DNA from: Triplophysa rosa
Taxonomy: Eukaryota; Chordata; Actinopteri; Cypriniformes; Nemacheilidae
Assembly (NCBI RefSeq): GCF_024868665.1
Contig: NC_079897.1
Span: 3,275,809 to 3,339,808, forward strand
Direction: 5' to 3'
Length of the DNA: 64,000 nt
Below are positions 1 to 11,240 of the stretch, one piece after another; the stretch's first letter is position 1; the number at the start of each line of letters is the position of its first letter. The notes below the pieces were generated by a model. It saw only the letters and a list, made by a program, of their open reading frames with translations, was not told the DNA's origin and did not search any database. The position numbers and the translations under genes are program-made.

Positions 1-591
1 AGTGTAGATCTCTGTTCTTACAATATACTGTACTGTCAGAAACTTTGTAACCCTACAGGAAAAAATTAAGCGCATCTATTATGTGCCATTTACTGGCAAA
101 AATACAAAAACAAAACAAAAATATCCTTTCATTAAAATAAAAACAACCACAATATGCATTCACAGACAAACAGATAGACAGACTTTCTTCCATTTTTATA
201 ACTTTATATATAAAATATTTGTGTAAAGCTGACTTTAATACAATGTTTATGTGACACATGAGTGAGTTTACTGTGTGCATCTCACTTATGCGGTTTATCT
301 TTGCTGTAGGTTATACTGTACAGTAGTTTATCTTTTAATAGCGTGATACATTTTGTCTTATAATGTTAAACTGAGCCAGCATAAACCTGTGATTGGAAAA
401 AGCAGATTACAGAAAAAAAGCCCCATCACTATGCATACAGCGTATGTCAGCAAAACCTGCAGTCATCAAGGACTGCATTAGATGCTTCGGGTTGATGGTG
501 AAAAGGTCTGTTAAAGTGGAAACGGAAAGCAAGACATGCATACAAGAAGGCAACCAAGAGGTTGTTTAAGGCATTGGTTGTGCGTAATAAA
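1..591. other. 3' flank of rapunzel-family gene A
   Basis: No further gene is seen here. The part nearest the gene (about 461-590) is probably 3' untranslated sequence on the minus strand. It closely matches 14105-14232, downstream of the rapunzel pseudogene, including the shared words ggttgatggtgaaaag and gcattggttgtgc. A minus-strand ATTAAA-type polyadenylation signal is possible near 232-240. The rest is AT-rich without recognised repeats. Confidence 0.5.
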
Positions 592-1275
592 TCAATTGCA
601 CCTCCTCAGCGCCTCCTGCATCTTCTCCTGCACGTTTTTCATCTTCTCTTCCCACTCCTCATTCCGAGCCTCCACATCATCTTCTATGAAGGCATAGTAG
701 CCCATCATCGCGATGAAACCAATGCAGAACAGGTAGGCGAGTCGGGTGCAGAGGTTCTCCATGACGCTCCGGTCACCCTCAGAATGCTTCAAGTACACTT
801 CTAGAATGGGCCGGCTGAAGAGTTTGCGTTTCCCCATCACGCCATCGCAAAGCGTGTGCATGTTTTGGTCTTCGTTGTCGTTCATGTAACTCTCTACAAA
901 ATCGTCCTTCTTGCGCTGCAGGTGCTCGGGCTTGGCTTCCACGATCTCCATGAATTTGCGGAACTGGTTGCGAAGGTTTTCTTCGATCTGGCCGTACTGT
1001 TTGTCAATCGTCTCCTTCCTGATCTGCTGCAAGGTTTGACGGTTCTGGAGTGAAATATCTTCCAGGGCTCGATTCACGCTTCGGAACTCACGTTTGAGTA
1101 TCTGGAGATCTTCATCGTCCACGTGGTGCAGCACCACACGGATGAGAGACCCGGCCACGCCGAAGATGGGATTGACCACCGCTGCGGCTGATGAAATGGT
1201 GGCCACGCATTCTAGAACCTTTATAAGACCTCTCTTCAGCTTCTCTGGGTCATCAAATATCTCATTGTCAGCCAT
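592..1275 (-). CDS. rpz-like: Rapunzel-family protein A (227 aa)
   Basis: Single-exon coding region of 227 residues starting MADNEIFDD. It is recognised as a member of the teleost rapunzel family; a zebrafish member is known for a dominant fin-overgrowth and bone phenotype, and the biochemical role is unknown. The N-terminal third is rich in small and hydrophobic residues (about 20-50, with AVVNPIFGVAGSL). A charged helical middle follows (about 55-150), then a C-terminal block with a hydrophobic stretch LAYLFCIGFIAMMGYYAF (about 179-196) and an acidic, coiled-coil-like tail. The start ATG has G at -3 and +4. A pyrimidine-rich tract and AG at 1313-1314 form a good splice acceptor just upstream, so a 5' untranslated exon is expected, perhaps at 4484. 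It is paralogous to the gene at 1912-2595 along its length and to the pseudogene at 14233-15429. Which rpz paralogue it is cannot be settled here. Confidence 0.88.
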   Translation of the reverse strand: MADNEIFDDPEKLKRGLIKVLECVATISSAAAVVNPIFGVAGSLIRVVLHHVDDEDLQILKREFRSVNRALEDISLQNRQTLQQIRKETIDKQYGQIEENLRNQFRKFMEIVEAKPEHLQRKKDDFVESYMNDNEDQNMHTLCDGVMGKRKLFSRPILEVYLKHSEGDRSVMENLCTRLAYLFCIGFIAMMGYYAFIEDDVEARNEEWEEKMKNVQEKMQEALRRCN

Positions 1276-1312
1276 TGCGTCTGGAGGAAGAAGTCTCGAT
1301 GAGAATTTTTAC
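1276..1312 (-). other. 5' untranslated part of gene A coding exon
   Basis: Minus-strand sequence between the likely splice acceptor (AG at 1313-1314 after a ttttttcttcttc tract) and the start codon. The pseudogene at 14233-15429 has an acceptor at the equivalent place (exon edge 15466), which supports a shared two-exon structure. Confidence 0.5.
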
Positions 1313-1911
1313 CTGAAGAAGAAAAAAGATTTGACAGTGATTAAGTTGATAAATAGGATACAGAAGAGTTATATTTATTTTCTAGATGGCGTAGATCACA
1401 TTGACCAACTATCGCAGTTCAGTCTATGCCAAGTCAGCCAAATTTGCATTTTATGCAAATAAGAGTAATTTCCATATTCACCTGGAGACATGCGAAAATC
1501 ACAGCCCTTCAGTGTGTTCACATTTAACATGACATGAAGAAATACAGACTGACTTTCATGAATCGAGAGAAAAATATATACATTTATTGAGCACACAAAT
1601 CAAAGATGGTCCACAAAACAAGACACTCAATTCTATAATAACTGCTAACAATATGCAACTTAAAGATTTAGACGTGTTGCTTCTTTGCATTATATTCAGT
1701 CACACTATAATGACTCACATCATGCTTTAAAAAAGGCTTTGGTTGAGATATATTAAGAGCTTGCATTACACGTACATAAAGTATCTTTCATCAACAGCTG
1801 AGGAAGAATCAACCATTTTACATTTTTCTCGATTCAAACCTGCTTATGACATTCGACAGTTCAGCATAAAATGGATTTGTCTCAGCAACGTATCAGTGCA
1901 TCATCCCACCC
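1313..1911. other. Spacer between genes A and B, with the 3' end of B
   Basis: Contains the probable 3' untranslated region of gene B on the minus strand (about 1565-1911). A minus-strand AATAAA polyadenylation signal lies at 1583-1588. The remainder is AT-rich intron or spacer with no recognised repeat. Confidence 0.5.
1583..1588 (-). terminator. Polyadenylation signal of gene B
   Basis: TTTATT on the plus strand is AATAAA on the minus strand, about 325 bases after the stop codon of gene B. It is the first canonical signal downstream. The assignment rests on position and motif only. Confidence 0.45.
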
Positions 1912-2595
1912 TCAGTTCTCCTGTTCACATTGGTCCAGAACTTCTTGCATCTTGGTTTGAATATCAATGACCCTTTGGCCCCATTTGTCTTTCACTTCAT
2001 CCTCGTCATCTTCTGTGACCGAGGTGTAGGCCATCAGCGCTATAAGACCGATGTGGAAAAGGTGAGCCACGTGCGAGCACCTGGCCTCCATCACCCTTCT
2101 GTTCCTGCTGCAGTGCTCCAGGTAGACCTTCAGCATCGGCCTCCCAAACAGAGACCCGATGCCCATCACTCCACGATAATACACGTCCAAGCTCATATCG
2201 CTTTTGTCCCTCTCGTAGATCTTCACAAAGTCATCCATGTGACGCTCGGTGTTGTCTGGGTCAAGCTTTACCTTCTCCACCATGGTGTTAAAGGCTCCGT
2301 ACTGATGCTTGATGTACTCCTCATATTTACCGAAAGTTTCGTTGATTTCATCGATGCGGATCTGTCGAAGGGTTTGCTTGTTTTTCTCCGAGATGGTTTC
2401 CAACTTTTGGTGGATCTGCTTAAAGTCCTTGGCCAGCTCATGGTCCTCCTCGGCCACCAGGCCTTTCCTAACCACTCCAACTACAGAAGTCACAATCCCG
2501 AAGAGAGGATCTATAGAGGAGGCAAAGGAGGAGACCTTCTCCACATAGCCCAACACTTTGGCCGCGGTCACTCTGATCTCCAGATTGTTTGCCAT
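1912..2595 (-). CDS. rpz-like: Rapunzel-family protein B (227 aa)
   Basis: Coding region of 227 residues starting MANNLEIRVTAAKV. The reading frame stays open for 20 codons upstream, but a splice acceptor (tttcag, exon edge 2634) lies in that stretch, so MANNLEIRV is the natural start. The length equals that of protein A, and blocks align throughout: LExIS..N.QTL.QIR, DDFV..Y, GVMG...LF.RP.L.VYL.H and a C-terminal hydrophobic segment HLFHIGLIALMAY followed by acidic residues and QTKMQEVL. The divergence from A is large, so the two arose by an old duplication. It has its own probable first exon and TATA-like promoter at 3406-3525. It lies between A's coding exon and the candidate A first exon at 4484, so it may be nested in an intron of A. 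Molecular function is unknown. Confidence 0.87.
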   Translation of the reverse strand: MANNLEIRVTAAKVLGYVEKVSSFASSIDPLFGIVTSVVGVVRKGLVAEEDHELAKDFKQIHQKLETISEKNKQTLRQIRIDEINETFGKYEEYIKHQYGAFNTMVEKVKLDPDNTERHMDDFVKIYERDKSDMSLDVYYRGVMGIGSLFGRPMLKVYLEHCSRNRRVMEARCSHVAHLFHIGLIALMAYTSVTEDDEDEVKDKWGQRVIDIQTKMQEVLDQCEQEN

Positions 2596-2634
2596 CGGTG
2601 GGTCTGAATGTTGCTCTTTCGGACCTGTGCGATT
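2596..2634 (-). other. 5' untranslated part of gene B coding exon
   Basis: Runs from the acceptor AG (2635-2636, preceded by the tract cctctcattt) to the ATG. It pairs with the donor at 3405-3404. Confidence 0.5.
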
Positions 2635-2636
2635 CT

Positions 2637-3405
2637 GAAATGAGAGGAAACACAAGTATTTTAAACCTCCTCGGACATTAAAAAATCCTTTGCTAGTTTC
2701 TTTTTTCAGTAAAAATACTTTAGTTCAATTATTTCTTTCATGTTTTTTTGGAAGGTTGCTGTCCAGTCCTGAACCTGCTAGCATCCCGAGTTGTGATATT
2801 TCATCTCATATTTACCATTTAGTCTAAATGTCTTTCTTCGTCTAGTATAAACAGTGTTGCAATGTAATACAAAAGCCATTAAGTTTAAAACTATCAGTAA
2901 ACAGGTGAAAGTTCACACATTGTGTTTGGCTTACAGGTTTTTGTGCTTTTAAAACTCACAGGAAGTAACACTAAAACCCGCACAAAGTAAGGGATTAAAT
3001 TCAGCGTACTGTAACGTAAACAGGTTTGTACAGGTAAACAGACAAAACTAGTAATTCTACAACTAAAACAATGCCGTAGAGAAACTCTTAGGGTTCGACA
3101 TATTCACATTATCTACATTGCATAATGAATGATGTCATACTCGTGGTTTTACTCGAGTTTCGCCATAAAGTAAACGAAATACTAAACCACCCTCTACGGA
3201 CTTTCTCTTATAACGTGCAGCTGTCTGTGTCGTCTTTCTGGACTTAATGAATGCTGACAATAGATCCGGCTAACACGGTTAGCTCAAGAGAGAGAGGCTA
3301 GATGAAACAGCAAATATTTGATTAAATTACTCCAAACTCATGTCACAAGATGCACGCTCGGTAAAACCCGAGAAGCAGAAAAATGGGCCAAGCTACGAAT
3401 CTTAC
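2637..3405 (-). other. Predicted 5' UTR intron of gene B
   Basis: A GT-AG intron is inferred from cag/gtaag at 3406/3405 and tttcag at 2640-2635. It is AT-rich, with no repeat recognised. Confidence 0.45.
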
Positions 3406-3525
3406 CTGTAATGTGTCTGTAGTTGTTTTCTTCCTAATGGTACAGCTGCTGTTTTGAAGCAGCAGCCACCATTTCACTGTCCGCTCTGAGAAACAGCCCC
3501 TCCCTCTCTGTCATATAGAGGCAGG
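3406..3525 (-). promoter_or_regulatory. Probable first exon and promoter of gene B
   Basis: A strong donor (acag/gtaag) ends a likely untranslated exon at 3406. On the minus strand a TATA-like ctctatatga lies at 3511-3520, followed by a pyrimidine/purine-rich stretch where transcription could start, near 3480-3490. Position and motifs only; no transcript evidence. Confidence 0.45.
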
Positions 3526-4483
3526 ATGAGCGAGTGACTCATGCCAAAGCAATGCTCATTGGCTTAGCAGGGGAAAAAACACACATGCAGCCTTTCCGCA
3601 GTCTGTTCTGGTGAACACACGCCCTGCGCGGAAAATGGTTGCAATGCTGTTTGCCAAGTTCAGCAAATGGTTGTCCCATAGTGGCGAGTATGATTAATAA
3701 TGGAGCCGATGAGCGATTTAAAATACATTTAGTACGGGTTAAAAAAAGATTAAGCAATTCAATATTTTAATTTCATTGTCTGAATCTAAAAACGTGAAGA
3801 AAAACACAAAACAGAAGCAGAACACATTTGAATGCAACAATTGGGTGTTAACGTCGTAATTGACAAATTCATTTATGAACTAGTTTCACCTATTAAAACT
3901 CTGATCGTGTTTTATGAATGTGTAAAAAATGTGGTCGCAGGTATTTCCTGTTCTGGCCTTTCTGGTTAAGTAGGAAAAATAGGCTACTAGTGGACCATAA
4001 ACAAAAGTAAAAATGTGTAGGAGAGGCCACTTACTACTGTTCATGTCATATGTCATTTAAACTATTTATATAATTACGACTGCATTCACGTTTCTTGAAT
4101 GAGGTGCAATGCATAAACAATTTAGACTATTTTCTGTTGTGGCTTTTTTGGTTACAGGAAGTTTACCCCAACACCAGAATACTCTCATCATTTACGCCTC
4201 ATAAGAATTTTGATTTTAGGTGAATTAAGTGTGAAAAATACCGCTGAACTATAAACAATAGATGAACAGATGTAAAACTGATAGGAGAGGCTGTCGGCAG
4301 CTGTTCGCGTCAGCTGTCGTTTGAACACTGCCGTTCATAACAGATGTGATGTTAGACAACGCTCGTAGATTCTGTTTGCAAAGTAAACGGTCATATTTGT
4401 GCTGTTACACATCATCATTACAAACATGTACATGTACCTCACATGTACCTCTAACCACATAAAACTGAAAATTTAACTCTTAC
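3526..4483. other. Intergenic or intronic sequence, no gene seen
   Basis: AT-rich sequence with no plausible coding exon. If gene A begins near 4560, this is part of its first intron. Confidence 0.4.
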
Positions 4484-4560
4484 GTTGCAATGGAAGGATT
4501 AATATCCCTAAAGGAGATCTCGATTTTTCTTTGCAAGTACCTGGCGGAACAGAGAAAAAA
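4484..4560 (-). other. Candidate 5' untranslated exon of gene A
   Basis: On the minus strand, ttgcaac followed by gtaagag makes a good splice donor (exon edge 4484). The same donor and surrounding words occur upstream of the pseudogene at 15578. Conservation between the duplicate copies and agreement with the acceptor at 1312 suggest a first exon. Its 5' edge is uncertain. Confidence 0.4.
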
Positions 4561-5198
4561 AGTTCAGTCAAATCTAGAATGTACGACAAGTTAAAGCTTA
4601 TTCAGGGCTCAACAATAAGGATAATCTGTAGTTGTGTTTTCATTTCTTTCTGAAATGAATGGAACAATTGTTGTTTCAAGACAATCACGAAAAGAGGTTT
4701 TGTCTAAATGACTTGTGACAGTCTTGAAAACGTCAGTTGGAAAGGGTTGAAAAATATAAAAAAATATGCAAATCAGTAATGCTTTGCATCGTACTACAGT
4801 TTCCCAGCAAATATGTGTTGTTCTATAGCTGTCATATATGACATGAATGATTTTTGGTGTGGCCAATAAATAAACAAATATAAAATAATGAATCCATAGT
4901 GTTGTGCCCTGATTTTAGACCAGATGGAAATGTCTATTAAGGTCATGACTCATTGGAGAATGTGACTTAGGTTTCACGTGAATATTATTGGGTTAAGCTG
5001 TCAAACCACCAAGTGTAATGCCTGTGAAGCATAAAAGTTAATAATTGTTAAAACTTTAAGACATTTAGGGAAGGTACAAGATTTCACAATATATATGCTG
5101 AGATCTAATAGTATGTTTAGATTCATCTCTTTTATCCAATCTGTAACCTTTTCTGAAGCCTGTAACAGATATGCAGCTACCTTTTCAGGTCAAATTCA

Positions 5199-5515
5199 TT
5201 AAAGGAGTAGTTCACCTTAAAATGAAAATTCTGCCATCTTTTACCCAATTTCTTTTCATTTTAAACTTGTTTGACTTTCTCTGTTCTGCAAAACACATAA
5301 GAACGTTGGTAACCAAAAACCGTTGGTCCCCATTCGCATTGTATGGACACAAAACCAATGCAAGTCAATGGGGACCAACGGTTTTCTGTTACCAACATTC
5401 TTTAGACTATCTTCTGTTGTGTTTTGCATATAAGAAAGTCATACAGGTTTGAAATGACAAGAGGGTGAGTAAATGATGACAGAATTTTCATTTTGGGGGT
5501 GAACTACTCCTTTAA
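5199..5515. repeat. Fold-back MITE copy (317 bp)
   Basis: Begins ttaaaggagtagttcacc and ends ggtgaactactcctttaa, so its termini are inverted repeats, and much of the interior is near-palindromic (fcts around accaacggt occur in both orientations). Related copies lie at 13777, 29087, 32794, 38030, 43042, 51084 and 60531. It resembles the fold-back MITEs common in zebrafish, for example the Angel type; the family name is from memory. Confidence 0.75.
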
Positions 5516-6979
5516 GTCTACTGACACTCAGTTCTATACTGAGACCAACTTATTAAACAGCAGAAGGGCATTATGGTCTATGTACACTTCTACTTACTAT
5601 TCAAAGGTTTAGGGTCACTTAAAAAATAAACTCGTCAAAACTATGGAATAAGACAAATTGAACTATTGGAATTAAGGCTATGTTGAGACTTAAAAAAATA
5701 CAAAAGAAATGAAAACTATATTATATTTGATCATCTTCAGTGTAGACACCCTTTGTGTAGAATTCTATCAAGTCTGTTTTTAAACAGTATTGTAGTGAAA
5801 GAGTAGGAGTAAGTAAAGGAGTTTACATCTATTCCAACATCTTATTGACTTTTTCCCCCTCATCATTCTGTCATTTCAAAAACAATTGTATTAAATAAAA
5901 TGAGTAAAATAAAAGAAGTGTTATACACAATTATATAAAAAACTAATTTCAGACATTTAAACATAGGCCTACCTCCCAAGTGACCTAAACGGTAGTGTGT
6001 CTTTTGCCATCGACCCCCTGCTGAAGTCACAGGTATTTTTCCTGATCCATCCAGAGGGGGCAGTAATTTACATTTTCAGATGTTTAATAAAAAACCCTCA
6101 GACAGTGACTAAATGGGACAGGGTGCCATTGACTGATGCATCAAAGAGGGTGAATCTTAACCCTTTAATTGCTGGACGTTATTAGGCTCTAAATATAAGA
6201 GCTGCGACAATCTTCTATACTATTATTCTTTTGATATTTAACCTTTTCAATATATTTTCATTTTCTTTTAAAAGAGATAAAAGAATGGTAAACATAACTT
6301 ACATTTGACTTATTTGGTATAATGCAATTTTTTTCTATTTAGTTAGGCCTATATACGGTATAGAAGACTATGGACAATCATAAATTCAGAAGATTTTATA
6401 CCAAAGAGACACCAAACAGTGTCTGTGGATGTTACAAACATTACCACTCAAAAGCTTTGTTGTGCTTTAAACAAGTGCTAGTTTAGACAAGTGCTAGTTT
6501 TGGCCAAGTGATGATATAGTCAAAGAAAGAGTCATCTATACTCTGTGCTTAAAGTAAAATACATTACTAAATTGAAAGGTTTAAACAGTCTTGGTCTAGA
6601 ATGAACCTTAGGTCAGAGTCTGATATATTTTCAATTTCAATCCAATAATAACCTATAACCTATACTTGAACCATTCATTTGTAACTGATAATTATTCATT
6701 ACAGTTTTGTTTAGAAACAGTTTTAAATGCTTAAGCTGTTAAGCACAATGCTAAACAATGCTGTGTGTCGTCTGATTCAGGAAGTGACAGCTCTCACTGC
6801 TCCGAGGAGCGGCCATCTTTAAAACACCATATGAATTCACTTAGACAAGTGAATCTGTTCAAAATCTCATTTAAAAAACACACAAAACACATAAAATGCA
6901 TGATTACAGTACATTTAAATGCTTTTTTATTCTTTACGGACCATTATTAACAGTTTTTTCTCTTTCTTACTCAGGCCTG
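5516..6979. other. Intergenic sequence, no gene seen
   Basis: AT-rich, with no supported coding exon or recognised transposon. Confidence 0.4.
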
Positions 6980-7470
6980 TTTGGGGCAGTTCCCTTGGAA
7001 AAACAGCCCACTGTTCAAGACAAGACAACAACTGGCCAACTTAATCAAGCCAAAACATTAAAATACAACATACTCGTGTGTTTACTCAAATCATGTGAGT
7101 ATTTCAAAGAGTTTAAAGCCCAACTAAAGTGGATTACTTGTAGCTAGATGCTGTCTGCCCTGTTATAGCTCCCCCTAGCAGCACCCTGCATATTTCCTTG
7201 TTCATGCTAAGCAAGATATCCATTTCCAACCCTATACAGACACCATGTAGGAGCTGTAAAAAACTATATACAGACAAATATAAGAGCCAATGTGCATCTA
7301 AATGATGCCATCCATCCTTTAGTGACCTTCCCATTGGACAACACAGCTCCTCTTACCTTTTTAGATTGCTACCACCCTCTCCAAAGTCCCAAACCCGACT
7401 GCACTTCTTCTTCCCAGCAATCTTTGCAATAGAGTCTCTACCATTTAGGCTCAATATGGAGGGGTGTTCA
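6980..7470. repeat. Segmental-duplication block, copy 1
   Basis: Matches 15715-16020 in the same orientation. Shared words include gtttggggca, aagcccaactaaagtgg, ccaccctctccaaagtccca and ctaccattta. It is non-coding as far as can be seen. It is one anchor of the tandem duplication of the rapunzel region. Confidence 0.65.
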
Positions 7471-8832
7471 GATTGGACTATGCCATTTTGCTGGTTTACA
7501 GAGACCCCTTGTGCATCCAAAAGGGCCCTGTAGACACCATTTGAATGCAAGTCTTCACTTGCTCCATTGCAGTGGCATTTATGAAGCCCTATTGACCAGC
7601 CCCCTCCTCAAGCCACAGATGACCTCCCCTAGTGACATTCAAATATTCCAGCCTTCCAACAGCCAGACAGTCTGATACAGAGAACCAACTGTCATTCTGG
7701 AGGCAGCTGAGAGCGCAAAGTGTCTCCAAAGAGGCCAGCTGCCAAGCATTGCCTTTGGTTACAATAGATAAAAACTATTTGTGGATGATATTTTATTTAA
7801 ATTTAGCTTAAAATAAAATAGTGAGTGTTGGATTAAACCAAATTTATGAAAATGGGTCATTTAAATACGAGTCATCCATGGCACATGCAGGACCGGAGTT
7901 GGGAACGAAGCCTCTAAAATGGCTGGGTATGTGTCCAAATAAGAGACGTGTTTGCAACAGTAAATGAATAAGCTGTAATGGCTCTTTTTAGCTAAATTAA
8001 AAAATATATATTAAGGGTTAATGGCTAACAGGGATAGATGTTCTGATTCGAAATGGATTAGTGTTGAAGCAATGGTTTGTATCAGTATGAAAAGCCTCTT
8101 TGTCATGATCATACACACAGACCTCTCCGAACTACTCCTTCTCTAAGGACAATAAACATTCTCCAAAACTGAACTCTTTCATTCTCTCTTTTATGTATAG
8201 AGAATCCACAGACAACAAAACATTTAACAATTAAGAAATGCATATTCACTGCACATATATTGCTTGTTTAAGTAGCAACAATGAGTGTAATGAGTGCATG
8301 ATACAATGATGCATGCTTTAACTTAAAAGTACTGTAGCAACTTTGCATATGGTCTTCACGAAAGATAATGAAAACACGAAATATATGGTTACTGTAAAGT
8401 TATATCACAACTATTCGCATACGAACATAAGCTCTGAGAAACAACTATAACGTACACTCCAGCAATGGCAAACGGGAATAGATGCACACAGATGCGAGTT
8501 CACTGAGAATCTGCAAGATTATACAGGTTGAGTGAGTGAGATGCGTGTATTTACACCATGTAGCCTACAACATGACTTGTAGCTTTTATATGCTTTGTAA
8601 CTTCGATTACACTTAAACGTTATTTGCCAACTAATCACCAAATCTACGCTATATACAGGCCGCGCATTTGGAAATGCGTGTGTAATGTGTGTCGAGTTCA
8701 TGCCACATAAGAGCGCTAGACCTGTTTATACAACACGCAGGTTAATATGACGAAGCAGTAGGCTATATATTAATGTGTCGTATCTTTATGAATGCTTGGA
8801 TGCAAAAGACAAAAGAACAGAAAAGTGCTTAC
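7471..8832. other. Intergenic sequence, no gene seen
   Basis: Unique-looking sequence. A moderately GC-rich part at 7500-7760 continues the duplicated block. No coding exon is supported. Confidence 0.35.
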
Positions 8833-8990
8833 CAGCGTCGCGCAAAAACTGCCAGGTGCGCAGAGCAGATCGCAGCGCGCACGTGGAGTGCTATTGCGTG
8901 GACATGCTGTTTTGTTTAGCCAGCTGTTTGTCTCATATCAAACACACTAAAACTCACAAATAAAGAAACGAAATACCACAAGGTGAAGAG
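8833..8990 (-). promoter_or_regulatory. Possible CpG-rich first exon or promoter
   Basis: A short CpG-dense island in AT-rich DNA. On the minus strand it ends in a good donor (gacgctg/gtaagc, edge near 8833). It could be a non-coding first exon of a minus-strand transcript such as the rapunzel cluster. No coding content or TATA box is seen. Confidence 0.25.
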
Positions 8991-10479
8991 TTATCCGCAT
9001 TTCTACAGTCCAATAATGATTGTAGGACTATTTTTAGACAGGCACCGCTGTGTTATCATCACAAACAATAGGCTACAGCGGTGGATCACTAAAAACAATT
9101 CCTGCCTGACTGTAAAACATCCGAAACAAACTAATGTCGTATTATCCATGTGACGCTAAGAATTAGGATAACATTGTTTGTAGGATATTCTTTTTATTTT
9201 TAGGCTAATTTGTTTGAGAGGCAAAATATTTCGCACGCGCGTATAGTAGCCAGTCAAATGTCGACATTTCATCACAGCATTGTTTTATTTGTCTGTTTTA
9301 ACTTGCTGTTATGAAAATGTGATGTCATCCAATGCTGTCCTGCAAATTAAAAGAAACGTGCATAATGCATGTCCCATATAAATGAGGTAAAAGGCAAAGC
9401 AATATTAATGTGAAGTTTTTATTATATATATATAATTTCTTATTTGTTTTATTTTTTAGAAAAAAATTGGAGCTAAATAAAGTGTAGCCTATCTGCATAT
9501 GAAACTGGTTTGTTTGATTTGTCTTTCTGCTGTGTGTCATAGAGGGTCCTATAATCACAGCTGGCTTTTAAAGATCCACTGATGAAGTGCCTTGATATGT
9601 GCATCTTATTTTAATGGCATTGACACATCCAGTGCTTCCTCTCCTAGGAATATCTACTAGCATGTATTTTACCCCAACACCTGGAATTTGAGGAGAAGCC
9701 GAAGTGTAGTATGTTGTCATAAAAATTGTTCTTCCATATTTTTGGAAGTGAGAGCCTGTAAATTTTGAATGTTTATCTTCTAAAGTTTTAGAGAGACACT
9801 ATAGTTTATAGATATCTTTACAGCTACTTAAAGCTAAAACAAACATGTGATATCATGGAGACTTTAATATGTATACAGTATATATATTTTTAATAGAAAT
9901 AAAGTCTTTTTATCAATTTCCGAATTTTATTATATAGCCGTCAAAGGAAGGACTTAGTAATAGAAATAGTAACTAATCAGCCTATTCGCATTGACAGTAT
10001 TTATTGCACAAGCCTAAATGTTGATTTTTAACAGAAAATTTATTTTGAAATGACTTCAAGTTCAGTTGTTCACATAGGCTATGGGCAATGTTTGCTGTAG
10101 GTTTAGTTCACACGAAATGTACTTTACTGATAAAATGATGTTTTTGAATAATATCAACTGCCAAATGTTAGTGAAATTATTTTCTGAAAAGTTTAAATTA
10201 GTCTAGTTATTTATCTAAATTTAATTTAAAAATCAATAAAGTGTAAAATTCCAAATGAAACCTTTTCCCAACATGAGACATTACCTACAGTATGTTGTTT
10301 CAGAATGAAAGTATCTGTCCTATGTCCACCCTGTTGTCCTTTATTACATCAGTTTAAGGAAAGAATTGACCCCATAATTTGACACCTTTAATGCTTAGAA
10401 ACTTAGTGTAATGAACACTATTTAAGAAGAGTAGAAGGCCAACTAAACTTTTTTTGATAGGCTACATACAGAATTGCAA
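8991..10479. other. Intergenic sequence, no gene seen
   Basis: AT-rich, no supported exon or recognised transposon. Confidence 0.35.
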
Positions 10480-11240
10480 TACTTGTCAGTCATTTGACAT
10501 CCACGGGAAACAAACTGTCTGTGGGTACTGTCCATGGTGCTGTTGAATTTCTCAGTCTGTAGTGTGCCTCATGATGCCTTGTGATGTCATTTTCTCTTGG
10601 GTTTGGACAGAAAAGGAGGTAAAGCACATGTAATTTGTTTTATTTGTTACATTATTTATAATTTGATTATTTTTTCTGTGCTCAACCTTGATGTGTTTTG
10701 CCATGGTCGTTGAAAATAAAAACAAGGAATATGTATACAAGTTTCAGCCGTTACCCTGCAACATTCTCTAGTGCAGAGATCACTTATTTATTAATAATTT
10801 ATGTAGCATATATCATATTTTCTTGCAATGTGTTATGCTTCTTTAATCACATCACAATCATGTGAGCGGACAGACAAAAACATTTTACTACCATTTTAAA
10901 AATGCCTTTCAGAGGAAAAAATCAAATGAAAAGGAAGCTTTGTCTAAAGCTGTTGGACAGGATTTTTGTCTTCAATCAATGTATAATTGTGGTGTTTCTT
11001 GAAAATTAATCAGCAGCTAAATCAACAGAAAATGTATATTATGTGTCTTTACAATTACCAACCTTCCATTTGTCTCAAACGCTTCAACACTTGTTAAAAG
11101 CTTCAACGCTTATAATTCTTTACATTTGAATGTTTTTTTATGTTTTCGTGTGGGTCAGAGACATATTACATGCACATTACCGCACCTCCAGGTGGAGAAC
11201 ATACTGTGTTTAGATTTCTGCGAGGATTTAAAAACATTGG
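10480..11240. repeat. Segmental-duplication block 2, copy 1
   Basis: Matches 23140-23760 in the same order and orientation. Shared words include gtgggtactgtc / gcgggtactgtc, ccctgcaacattctc, agtgcagagatcacttattta (in part) and a cacctccaggtggagaaca-like end. Non-coding. Together with the rapunzel copies it shows a large tandem duplication. Confidence 0.7.

Noticed and set aside
562..1462. Plus-strand open frames over gene A
   Set aside because: Antisense shadows of rapunzel gene A.
1930..2607. Plus-strand open frame of 225 codons
   Set aside because: Antisense shadow of rapunzel gene B.
6896..7147. Possible exon conserved between the two duplication copies
   Set aside because: Some translated similarity (ALPLEKQP / AVPLEKQP and KAQLKWIT) exists between copies, but it is explained by DNA-level duplication; no start, splice pattern or family supports a protein.
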